Shown here: positions 56,209 through 63,367 of the stretch, in pieces
Position numbering within the stretch: the stretch's first letter is position 1
How the letters are laid out: each line of letters begins with the position of its first letter
Source: Candidatus Lachnocurva vaginae
GTDB lineage: Bacteria > Bacillota > Clostridia > Lachnospirales > Lachnospiraceae
DNA length: 64,000 nt
Reading direction: 5' to 3'
Assembly (NCBI GenBank): GCA_011082265.1
Contig: CP049781.1
Coordinates: 1,240,001 to 1,304,000 of the forward strand
Position numbers and translations under genes: made by a program
Notes under the pieces: generated by a model
Database searches by the model: none
What the model was told of the DNA's origin: nothing
Seen by the model: the letters and a program-made list of their open reading frames with translations, nothing else

Positions 56209-57063
56209 TTATTGTATAATCACAACATTATCCTTAACATATGTTGATGTAACCGGATATGCATAATACAAAGAAATAGTAGGATTGAAAGATATATCCT
56301 GACTATAGCCATACGTTATTGACCATCTGCCTTTTAATGGCATGTTTAAAGATACTAATCCCGATTTATCCCACGTATATGTAGATAAGTTAACCGTATT
56401 ATTGCTACTAAGATTTCTAACTGAAATACCATCTACCGCAGTAGTTCTTATTCCACTCATTGAAAGCATATATACTACAGCATCTTCTGGCAGAGCACTC
56501 TCAAATCGTAAATCTATAGATGATGAACTATCGCTGCCATTTGCCATGTTTACAGTAGGCGTTTCCACTTTACACTTTGCAACAGAATAGATTGGACCAC
56601 CTACTAGCAATATATAGTCTGAAGATGATGATGTAATTCCTTTAATTTTCACATAATAATATCCATCTATAGATGCCACAAACGGATATGCTGTTGAACC
56701 AAATCCTGTCTTTGTATATATTTTATCTAAAACAAGACTGCCGTTTGGATTACGAACCTCAAATTCAAAAGAATAATCACCATTACAAGTAACATACTGC
56801 GTTCCAGCTGATAAATATACCTTAAACCAATCCTCGTCAGTATTACTTGTACTTCCTTTAACTACATGCTGGCTAGGACGACTACCACTGACTGCCTGTG
56901 CAGCGGTTTCATGGTTTGCCATAATTGTTTCAGCAGTTTCCATAGTATTATTAGGCTCTGTTTCTCTCTTACTTTCTGCATGCACAGTCTTGCAGAAAGT
57001 GCCAATGATAAATACAAACATTAAACAGATGGTCAACATTTTGGCTAATTTGTTTTTAATCAT
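56209..57063 (-). CDS. Secreted protein with pre-peptidase C-terminal (PPC)-like domain
   Basis: 284 residues with a classic signal peptide, cleaved after VHA (about residue 29). ETEPNNTMETAETI and DEDWFKVYLSAGTQYV, then YYYVKIKG, are the strands of a PPC domain (about 34-155), a beta-sandwich usually attached to secreted proteases. No protease domain is present here; a second beta-rich domain follows (about 165-284). A role as a secreted binding or adhesin-like protein is inferred. It is the first gene of a two-gene unit with the 290-residue protein. Confidence 0.8.
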   Translation of the reverse strand: MIKNKLAKMLTICLMFVFIIGTFCKTVHAESKRETEPNNTMETAETIMANHETAAQAVSGSRPSQHVVKGSTSNTDEDWFKVYLSAGTQYVTCNGDYSFEFEVRNPNGSLVLDKIYTKTGFGSTAYPFVASIDGYYYVKIKGITSSSSDYILLVGGPIYSVAKCKVETPTVNMANGSDSSSSIDLRFESALPEDAVVYMLSMSGIRTTAVDGISVRNLSSNNTVNLSTYTWDKSGLVSLNMPLKGRWSITYGYSQDISFNPTISLYYAYPVTSTYVKDNVVIIQ

Positions 57064-57451
57064 AAGACAATACCCCTAAGATTTTTGCTTTTCTAAATAT
57101 TTGAGTCCCTAGACTACACTTCTATTATAACCCCGATTCAAACATTTTTACAACTACTTTTGTTTTTTGTCGGTTACACCTGGTATAGTTTCTACCCCTG
57201 AATCTTACAGCGATGTTTTATTCTATTTGGCAAGCTTATATCATCGCCTACTTCCCCATAGATACATATCCTTACAGATCGCTCATTTAATTTTCAAAGG
57301 ACATCTGTCTGTAGGATATTAAATTTTTATGCCTATTCCCTTATGTCCTTAATCTTGGAATAGTTCATTTTGTCCCCACTTTTCCACGATTGTAGAAATG
57401 GTATGATATAATGCTTATTAAGAATATTTTGTATCAAGGAGGTTATCTATT
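57064..57451. other. Gene-free region of the accessory island
   Basis: 388 bp with no coding frame of note. The end holds a promoter for the regulator fragment: TATAAT at about 57405-57410 and AAGGAGG at 57436-57442. No further repeats or RNA genes were recognised. Confidence 0.4.
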
Positions 57452-57595
57452 ATGAAGTGTAAAATAACCTTACAAGAACGCTTAAAGGATTTAAGAGTTG
57501 CACATAATCTAAACTTAGAAGAATTATCTAGTTTTACTGGCATTTCAAAATCTGCATTAGGTAATTATGAAATCCTCTGGAAACATCATAGATAA
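57452..57595 (+). pseudogene. XRE-type regulator fragment (ICE-like)
   Basis: 47 codons: MKCKITLQERLKDLRVAHNL and NLEELSSFTGISKSALGNYE, a complete XRE helix-turn-helix, then ILWKHHR and a stop. In relatives, which I associate with Tn916-like conjugative elements, NYE is followed by a longer sensor part; here the frame is lost. AAGGAGG precedes the start, so the fragment could still be translated. Confidence 0.65.
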
Positions 57596-57941
57596 ATACA
57601 TTGAGGTTTTCTGTAATTCACTTGGCATAAAATATAAAAGAGTTTCTGAAAGTGAAAAGGAATCTTTCAGAAAACTGCTTAAAAGATTCCCATCAATCAA
57701 AAATTCGTGTATCAGCTTTAGAAAAAGAAAAAGACAATCGTATTATCCTTTTCTCCAGTTATTTAATTTTAATAATCATAGATAGGCTTGATCTTTTGTA
57801 TTTTTATATTTGAGGTTATTCTTTATTGGAATAACTTCTCTTATAGAATACAACCTCCTTTAGTTGATTTTTAAGTCCAACTTTTGGGGGTCAGTTCATA
57901 ATTTTAAAAAGCACGTCGGATACTTTAATATTATTTAATAT
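57596..57941 (+). other. Remnant region after the XRE fragment
   Basis: An open stretch to 57785 (DKYIEVFCNSLGIKYKRVSE, then a basic tail) may be debris of the same element; I do not recognise it. A hairpin GAGGTTATTC/GAATAACTTC lies near 57808-57832, and GGGGGTCAGTTCAT at about 57886 looks like the end of an insertion element, but no partner repeat was found. Confidence 0.3.
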
Positions 57942-59291
57942 TTACCATCCTATATGTCTGTCTGCAGGTGTAGTAAGTTTCCCCTCCTCATAAGCTTTAA
58001 AAGCATCGTCTATAGTGGAAAGTGCAAAATCAAGCTCCTCCTTTTTTATCACCAAAGGTGGCTGAAAGCGAAGAGTATTACCGCCTAAAGTTATCATAAC
58101 TACACCGTGATCAAAAAGATAATAAATAATTTTATTTGCACAATCAGAATTTTTCGTCTTAGTTTTCCTATCAGTTACAAGTTCAATTCCTGCATTTAAG
58201 CCGAAGACTCTTACATCTCCTATACATTCATATTTTTCTTGCATTTCTTTAAATCTCTTCTTTACATATTCTCCTTCACTCCTTGATTTTTCAACAAGGT
58301 CTTCTTCCAAAATTACATCAAGTGTAGCAAGGCTTGCAGCACAGCAAACAGGATTACCGGATGTTGTAAAAAGATGTGCCGGAGCCGGCAAACTATCCAT
58401 GATTTCAGCTCGCCCAATAATTGCGGACAAAGGCATCCCCGAAGCCAAAGACTTTGCTGTTGCTAAAAGGTCAGGTTCTATGCCGAAATGCTCAATACTC
58501 CACATTTTTCCCGATCTTCCAAGTCCCTGATTAATTTCATCAACCATAAATAAAATGCCATTTTCCTTGCAAAGTGCATACAATTTTTGAAAGAAGGCTT
58601 TTGGAACTGTCCTTATTCCTCCATCTCCCTGAATCGGTTCTACAAGTACCGCTGCTACTTCATCAGCCGGTAAATATGTTCTAAATGCCAACCTAAAATT
58701 ATCAAGGTAGCGTTCTGTTAGATCTTCATCACTCTCTCCTTTAAGTCTCCTATACATGTCTGGAAAAGGTAGCTGATAAATACCTCCTACAAAAGGTCCC
58801 ATCATTTTTCTCATATTAAGGCTTACAGCAGATTCTGTAAGAGAACCGTATGTAGAGCCATGATATGCATCTGTAAATGTAACAATGTATGGCCTTTTTG
58901 TATATGCTCTTGCATATTTAATCATACCATCATTAGCGTCCGAACCTGAATTACCAAAAAGTACCTTTTTAGGAAAATTACCCGGTGTAAGCTGCACTAA
59001 TTTTTTCTGTAAGGAATAAACCAATGGATGACTAAAATAAGCCGGCGTATAATGAATAAGCTTTTCACACTGATCTTTTACTGCCTTAACGACTTTTTCA
59101 TGGCAATGTCCCACATTTATAGCAGAAGCACTAGCAAGCAAATCTACATATTCGTTCCCATCCTTGTCATAAAGCTTAGCACCTTTTCCATTTACGAATA
59201 CAATGTCGCAATAATTGATACGGCCTGTCTGTGCAAAATATTTCATTTCTTTTTGTATATGTGATTTAGAATTTTCTCTATTTAAAGTCAT
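57942..59291 (-). CDS. Class III PLP aminotransferase, isoleucine 2-epimerase-like
   Basis: 449 residues from ATG 59291 (GGGG eight bases before; GTG 59300 lies inside the site). The PLP lysine is in ATAKSLASGMPLSA. Long stretches match my recollection of Lactobacillus buchneri isoleucine 2-epimerase: VDLLASASAINVGH, EKLIHYTPAYF, GNSGSDAND, ADE-AAVLVEPIQGDGGI, APAHLFTT-GNPVC, IYYLFDHGVVMITL, NTLRFQPPLVI and the terminal IGW. That enzyme interconverts L-Ile and D-allo-Ile. GABA or other omega-aminotransferase activity is the alternative. It is downstream of a transporter whose leader senses isoleucine codons, which supports the branched-chain assignment. Confidence 0.85.
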   Translation of the reverse strand: MTLNRENSKSHIQKEMKYFAQTGRINYCDIVFVNGKGAKLYDKDGNEYVDLLASASAINVGHCHEKVVKAVKDQCEKLIHYTPAYFSHPLVYSLQKKLVQLTPGNFPKKVLFGNSGSDANDGMIKYARAYTKRPYIVTFTDAYHGSTYGSLTESAVSLNMRKMMGPFVGGIYQLPFPDMYRRLKGESDEDLTERYLDNFRLAFRTYLPADEVAAVLVEPIQGDGGIRTVPKAFFQKLYALCKENGILFMVDEINQGLGRSGKMWSIEHFGIEPDLLATAKSLASGMPLSAIIGRAEIMDSLPAPAHLFTTSGNPVCCAASLATLDVILEEDLVEKSRSEGEYVKKRFKEMQEKYECIGDVRVFGLNAGIELVTDRKTKTKNSDCANKIIYYLFDHGVVMITLGGNTLRFQPPLVIKKEELDFALSTIDDAFKAYEEGKLTTPADRHIGW

Positions 59292-59303
59292 TTTTTTCAC
59301 CCC

Positions 59304-59369
59304 TTCGATTTAACACTAATTGATCTGAGCATCGTCTTCGATTTAACACTAATTGCTCTGAGCATCGTC
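59304..59369 (-). repeat. 33-bp tandem duplication of a gene's 3' end
   Basis: Copies 59304-59336 and 59337-59369, differing at one base. The second copy contains the last codons and the stop (59349-59351) of the YkvI-type gene, so its tail has been duplicated into the gap before the epimerase gene. Confidence 0.93.
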
Positions 59370-60518
59370 TTGTACTTTGTCTTGCATAGTATATTTGGAT
59401 TTTGAAAGCCACCAATCATAAGCTCCATGTCCTATAATTGCAAAGCAAAGGACTACACCAAGCCATCCTGTAAAAGGATAAAAAAGATTTACTAATTTAC
59501 CAAAAGGAAATTGTCCGCCAACTAAGATAGCAAGTACTACAGCAATCATTGTTAAACGTTCACGCTTTTGACTCGTTTTCCTCCTTGTAAGAGCATCTGT
59601 AACTGACCATACTAATGAGGCACTTGTAGAAAATATTTCCTCTAACATTATTAAAGCGAACATACCACCTGCCCAAAATGAGATTCTATTTGCGAGTGCA
59701 AGCATAGGTATCTCAGAAGATAAGACAAGCTCTGTATGACCAAGTAATGCAATATTAATTAAACCGGCTGTAAGCATTAACAATATTCCTCCCATAAGTC
59801 CACTATATTTAGCCTCTTTTTGGGAATTGTTATATTTTCCTAATGCGAAAAAGAAAGGAATCCCGCACACATAATTCACTCCAACATAATTAATTGCACT
59901 GAGCCACCACCATCTAGTATCTTGTCCTACAGCATAATGAACATGAGATGAATTTTCTAAAATAGAATCTACACCATGAAAATTGAAATCTCCGGAAGCA
60001 AATGTATATAACACAACAAATAAGCAAAATCCTATAGTTATAGGAGTTACTCTACTTGTAATAGTAACCAATCTATGTAATCCAAAAAAAGTTGCTACCA
60101 GCACACAAGCCGCCATTATAATTGTTCCCATCCATGTTGGAATTTTAAAGTATTCATTCATTGTAGCTCCTGCACCTGAAATCATTACAACACCAACCAT
60201 AAAAGCGAAAAAAGGAATATAAAATTTAGTAAATGCTCCTAAGTACCGGCCAAAGAAATAATCATAAACTTCATTTGCTATTTTTTCTTTAAACTTTTGA
60301 CCAAATTTAAGAAGTATAGCTGTAACAACGGCAAATCCCAACATAGCTAGCAAAATTCCCATAAGGCCTTTAGTTCCATATGCCGTGAAATACTGCATAG
60401 TCTCTTGCCCACTAGCAAATCCGGAACCTATAAGAGTCGTTACAACAACCATTCCATTACGAAATAGCGTTTTTCTTTGTATTTCCTGCGTTGTACTCTC
60501 AAATTCCAATTTTTTCAT
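59349..60518 (-). CDS. YkvI-family membrane transporter (LeuT-like fold)
   Basis: 389 residues from ATG 60518, preceded by AAGGAGG (60526-60532). About ten to eleven helices; helix 1 reads GMVVVTTLIGSGFASGQETMQYF, with the unwound-helix GSGFASGQE typical of YkvI-like proteins. Function in this family is not established, but distant relatives carry branched-chain amino acids or other substrates with cations. It is directly behind an isoleucine-dependent attenuator and in front of an isoleucine-epimerase-like gene, so an isoleucine or D-allo-isoleucine carrier is a reasonable hypothesis. Confidence 0.85.
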   Translation of the reverse strand: MKKLEFESTTQEIQRKTLFRNGMVVVTTLIGSGFASGQETMQYFTAYGTKGLMGILLAMLGFAVVTAILLKFGQKFKEKIANEVYDYFFGRYLGAFTKFYIPFFAFMVGVVMISGAGATMNEYFKIPTWMGTIIMAACVLVATFFGLHRLVTITSRVTPITIGFCLFVVLYTFASGDFNFHGVDSILENSSHVHYAVGQDTRWWWLSAINYVGVNYVCGIPFFFALGKYNNSQKEAKYSGLMGGILLMLTAGLINIALLGHTELVLSSEIPMLALANRISFWAGGMFALIMLEEIFSTSASLVWSVTDALTRRKTSQKRERLTMIAVVLAILVGGQFPFGKLVNLFYPFTGWLGVVLCFAIIGHGAYDWWLSKSKYTMQDKVQDDAQSN

Positions 60519-60552
60519 ATCTATTCCTCCTTGTTCAAAAAAATAAAAAAAA

Positions 60553-60576
60553 GCGATCCATTTAAGAATGGATCGC
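60553..60576 (-). terminator. Attenuator terminator
   Basis: Perfect 10-bp stem GCGATCCATT / AATGGATCGC with a 4-base loop, followed on the minus strand by eight T (60545-60552). It lies 35 bp before the YkvI-type start codon and after the leader peptide. Confidence 0.95.
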
Positions 60577-60648
60577 CTGAACAATCTTAGTAGGTTCCAT
60601 TCTTTAATGTATACTGAATGAGAACCTACTCGCGTTACTAAATAACGC

Positions 60649-60708
60649 CTAGGTCCTACTTTTAATAATAATAATAATTGACACTATAGTTCTTAAAAGA
60701 TTGCTCAT
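60649..60708 (-). CDS. Ile-rich leader peptide (19 residues)
   Basis: ATG 60708 follows a strong AAAAAAGGAG site seven bases upstream. The peptide is MSNLLRTIVSIIIIIKSRT: one Ile at position 8 (ATA), five consecutive Ile codons (ATT, 60664-60678) and TAG at 60649-60651. The ribosome's position on these codons would decide which RNA helix forms downstream. Confidence 0.85.
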   Translation of the reverse strand: MSNLLRTIVSIIIIIKSRT

Positions 60709-60737
60709 TTTTTATCTCCTTTTTTATGTTGTGGAAT

Positions 60738-60766
60738 ACTGTACACCATTTTTTACTCTTTGTCCA
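60738..60766 (-). promoter_or_regulatory. Promoter of the isoleucine leader operon
   Basis: Minus strand: TGGACA (60761-60766), 17-bp spacer, TACAGT (60738-60743). Initiation would fall about 20-25 bases before the leader start codon. Confidence 0.6.
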
Positions 60767-60893
60767 GTAATTTTTTTATTTTCTATTTAATATTTTTCTA
60801 TCTATTTCATACGACATATCCCAAAATATAAATCTATATATTACCTTCTTAGTGAATCGCCTGCCTTACTTATAAGAGCATTTTGTATCAATG

Positions 60894-62108
60894 TCAGTTC
60901 CATTTATCAGATAAAAGGAAATCTCGAACATTCCTATGTTTAATCCCATTTCGACTCATATCAAACTCATCGAGAGAAACAACATATTTCGGAAAATTAT
61001 CGCGAATAGCATCATACACTCCAAACTCACGACTAACCGTTTCCTCTGAAGCAAGTAAATAAGTGACCTGAACATACAACTTTTCACCGCTCCTACTGCA
61101 TACAAAATCAATTTCCTTGTCACCTATTCTGCCAACAGTCACTTCATAACCTCGGCGAAGCAATTCTAAATATATAATATTCTCCAAAACGAGATTAATA
61201 TCTCGCATATTGACACCGAAGATAGCCTCACGTATACCATGATCAGCAATATAATACTTCTCATTAGAAGAAAGAACCTGCTTTCCCTGCAAATCCTCTC
61301 TTTTCACCTGATAGAACAAGTACGCATCGCAACAGTATTTTATATAATTCAGGATTGTTTCGGGAGCTACAGTACGATGCTCGTTTTTCAAAAACTTTGC
61401 AAGAGACGTTGCAGAAAAAGTCGTTCCAACATTAGCAATCACGTAAGCAATGATTCGTTCAAGCAAATCAACATCACGAATTTTATTACGTTTCACAATA
61501 TCCTTAAGCTGAACCGAATTAAATAAATCATGAAGATATTGCTTAGACGGTGCATCTTCATAACGTAGATTTGCAAGATAAGGCATGCCCCCAGCAAGCA
61601 AGTATTCTTGAAAACACTGCTGATTGGATACATCGGGGTTAACAGAATGATACAGCTCTATAAACTCCCCAAAGGAGAAAGGATATATCACAAACTCCAC
61701 ATATCTACCACCCAAATAAGTTGCAAGCTCACTAGACAGTAACTTTGCATTCGACCCAGTAATGTAAATATCACAATCCAAAGAGACACGTAAAGAATTA
61801 ACGCACTTTTCCCAGTCTTTAACCTCCTGAATCTCATCAAAAAAGAGATAAACCTTACCGCCAATCTCTTTGGCACGTTTGACAATCTCGTCATTCAATG
61901 CTTGAACAGTTAGGAGATGTGAATAGCACATATCTTCAAAGTTGATTGAAATAAACTGAGTCGAACTAACACCAGATTCTGTAAGCTCCTGCTGAATCAG
62001 TTTCAACATAACTGACTTTCCACATCGGCGTATACCAGTCATGACCTTAATCAAATCAGTTCCAATAAATGGACGAATACGACTCATATACAATTCGCGT
62101 TTGATCAT
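60894..62108 (-). CDS. AAA ATPase with DUF4143 domain
   Basis: 404 residues: AAA_14 ATPase at about 1-180 with Walker A TGIRRCGKSVML and Walker B YLFFDEIQ, followed by ITGSNAKLL (sensor) and a C-terminal DUF4143 domain with IDFVCSRSGEKLYVQVTY, which resembles the D-(D/E)xK core of restriction-like nucleases. These proteins are common in anaerobes, often horizontally moved, with no firm function. Base use is less AT-rich than its neighbours. It is monocistronic. Confidence 0.92.
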   Translation of the reverse strand: MIKRELYMSRIRPFIGTDLIKVMTGIRRCGKSVMLKLIQQELTESGVSSTQFISINFEDMCYSHLLTVQALNDEIVKRAKEIGGKVYLFFDEIQEVKDWEKCVNSLRVSLDCDIYITGSNAKLLSSELATYLGGRYVEFVIYPFSFGEFIELYHSVNPDVSNQQCFQEYLLAGGMPYLANLRYEDAPSKQYLHDLFNSVQLKDIVKRNKIRDVDLLERIIAYVIANVGTTFSATSLAKFLKNEHRTVAPETILNYIKYCCDAYLFYQVKREDLQGKQVLSSNEKYYIADHGIREAIFGVNMRDINLVLENIIYLELLRRGYEVTVGRIGDKEIDFVCSRSGEKLYVQVTYLLASEETVSREFGVYDAIRDNFPKYVVSLDEFDMSRNGIKHRNVRDFLLSDKWN

Positions 62109-62259
62109 AAAACTTTACCCTCATTTCTACTTAATTAATCACAGTTTATCACACTTATAAGTGAAATTTAATGTAAAAATTAATATTTTATAAGTTATAA
62201 CTGATAAAATAGTGAAATCGTATAAAGCCGTGAAAAACCAACCTAATTTATAATTAGTC

Positions 62260-62739
62260 TTAATGGAATAATAATGGTAGATTCATTAAATAAAACGCAA
62301 ATTTAATTATTGTTGCTACAACTGCATCTCTTTTTGATAATCTATCCTTAACTAAAAAGTAAAATAAAATCGGTCCTATAATAATATTAATTATTGGAAT
62401 TATATTAATAATATTTTTACATAAAATAGATAATAACAACGCTGCTACGGATAAAAAAGAATCTGTCAACAAAATTGGAATTGCAATAATATTTTCATCG
62501 TTACTATTATCTTTTATAAATGCTTTCAAAATAAAATATTGAAATAAAAAAATAACTGTTAAGAATATAATTGATACAACTGTAAGTGCTAAATATAATT
62601 TATTAACATTTACAAATATTTTTTTTAAATCATTCATTTGAGGCATACCTGAAGTAATTTCGAATAAAAGTAAAATAAACGATCCATAATATGTCAGGAA
62701 AAAAATATATTTTGTATAATCTTTTTTATCTCCCTTCAT
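62260..62739 (-). CDS. Membrane protein of an ABC exporter operon
   Basis: 159 residues with five or so helices. I start at the ATG at 62739, six bases after GGAG; ATG 62751 would add four residues with no site. It overlaps the ATPase gene in either case. Possibly an accessory or second membrane subunit of the exporter; not recognised as a family. Confidence 0.65.
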   Translation of the reverse strand: MKGDKKDYTKYIFFLTYYGSFILLLFEITSGMPQMNDLKKIFVNVNKLYLALTVVSIIFLTVIFLFQYFILKAFIKDNSNDENIIAIPILLTDSFLSVAALLLSILCKNIINIIPIINIIIGPILFYFLVKDRLSKRDAVVATIIKFAFYLMNLPLLFH

Positions 62740-63337
62740 ACAATTCTCCATTTCTTATATATATCTTTTTTATTTTTTTACTATCTATATTCACTCCGTC
62801 ATGAGTAGTAATTATTACAATGGAGCCTTCTTTTGATCTTTCTTCAAGCTCTAAAATAACTTTTTTTCTTGTGGTCTGATCTATAGCGGATATCGCTTCA
62901 TCTAATATTATTAAATCCCAAAAATCACTTTTTAGTAACATACTAAGACCAACCTTAATTTTCATTCCTAATGAAGATTCCACGGAAAGTCTATCTATCT
63001 GATCATCACTATACAATGTATATTTTTTAGATTCATCTATTTTAAAGGAATATATATTTTCAAATAATTCAATATCTTCTTTCAGTGTTAGGTAAGGAAA
63101 AGAAATATCCGAATTTGTAAGATATAAAATTCTTTTTTCATTTATTGAAGTGTTTTTCTTTCCTTCAAACTTATTATCTATATCCCCTATTATTCTAAGC
63201 AAGACAGATTTTCCTGATCCATTATCCCCACAAAGATAATTTATATGTTCATTGGTAAATTTTATATATGGTATATTTAACTCAAATTCGTCTTTAAAAG
63301 TTTTTTTTAATTCTTTTAATTCAATAGTATTAAGCAT
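62726..63337 (-). CDS. ABC transporter ATP-binding protein (short)
   Basis: 203 residues. Walker A GDNGSGKSV; the Q-loop region is present; the signature reads LSVESSLGMKIKVGL, a degenerate LSGGQ (VESSLG); Walker B LIILDEAIS and the H-loop TTHDG are intact. The weak signature and short length are typical of specialised peptide or lantibiotic-immunity exporters. GAGGGAG precedes ATG 63337. It lies between two membrane protein genes. Confidence 0.85.
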   Translation of the reverse strand: MLNTIELKELKKTFKDEFELNIPYIKFTNEHINYLCGDNGSGKSVLLRIIGDIDNKFEGKKNTSINEKRILYLTNSDISFPYLTLKEDIELFENIYSFKIDESKKYTLYSDDQIDRLSVESSLGMKIKVGLSMLLKSDFWDLIILDEAISAIDQTTRKKVILELEERSKEGSIVIITTHDGVNIDSKKIKKIYIRNGELYEGR

Positions 63338-63367
63338 AAGCTACTCCCTCTACTAATCCTGCTATAA

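Larger units (their letters stand above)
60541..60708 (-). promoter_or_regulatory. Leader-peptide transcription attenuator (isoleucine-responsive)
   Basis: On the minus strand, in order: leader ORF with five Ile codons; region 1 AGGACCTA (60650-60657, overlapping the end of the leader ORF); a small hairpin (60632-60648); region 3 AGTAGGTTC...CATTC (60616-60630); region 4 GAATGGAACCTACT (60589-60602); terminator (60553-60576) with T tail. Regions 1 and 3 can form 8 pairs, 3 and 4 can form 14 pairs with one bulge, and region 4 can pair with the terminator's ascending arm (10 pairs, one bulge). These pairings are mutually exclusive and reproduce classical attenuation logic. Confidence 0.85.

Noticed and set aside
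60541..60770. T-box riboswitch upstream of the YkvI-type gene
   Set aside because: The conserved T-box sequence is absent, while a well-formed leader peptide with a strong ribosome-binding site and alternative helices explains the region better.
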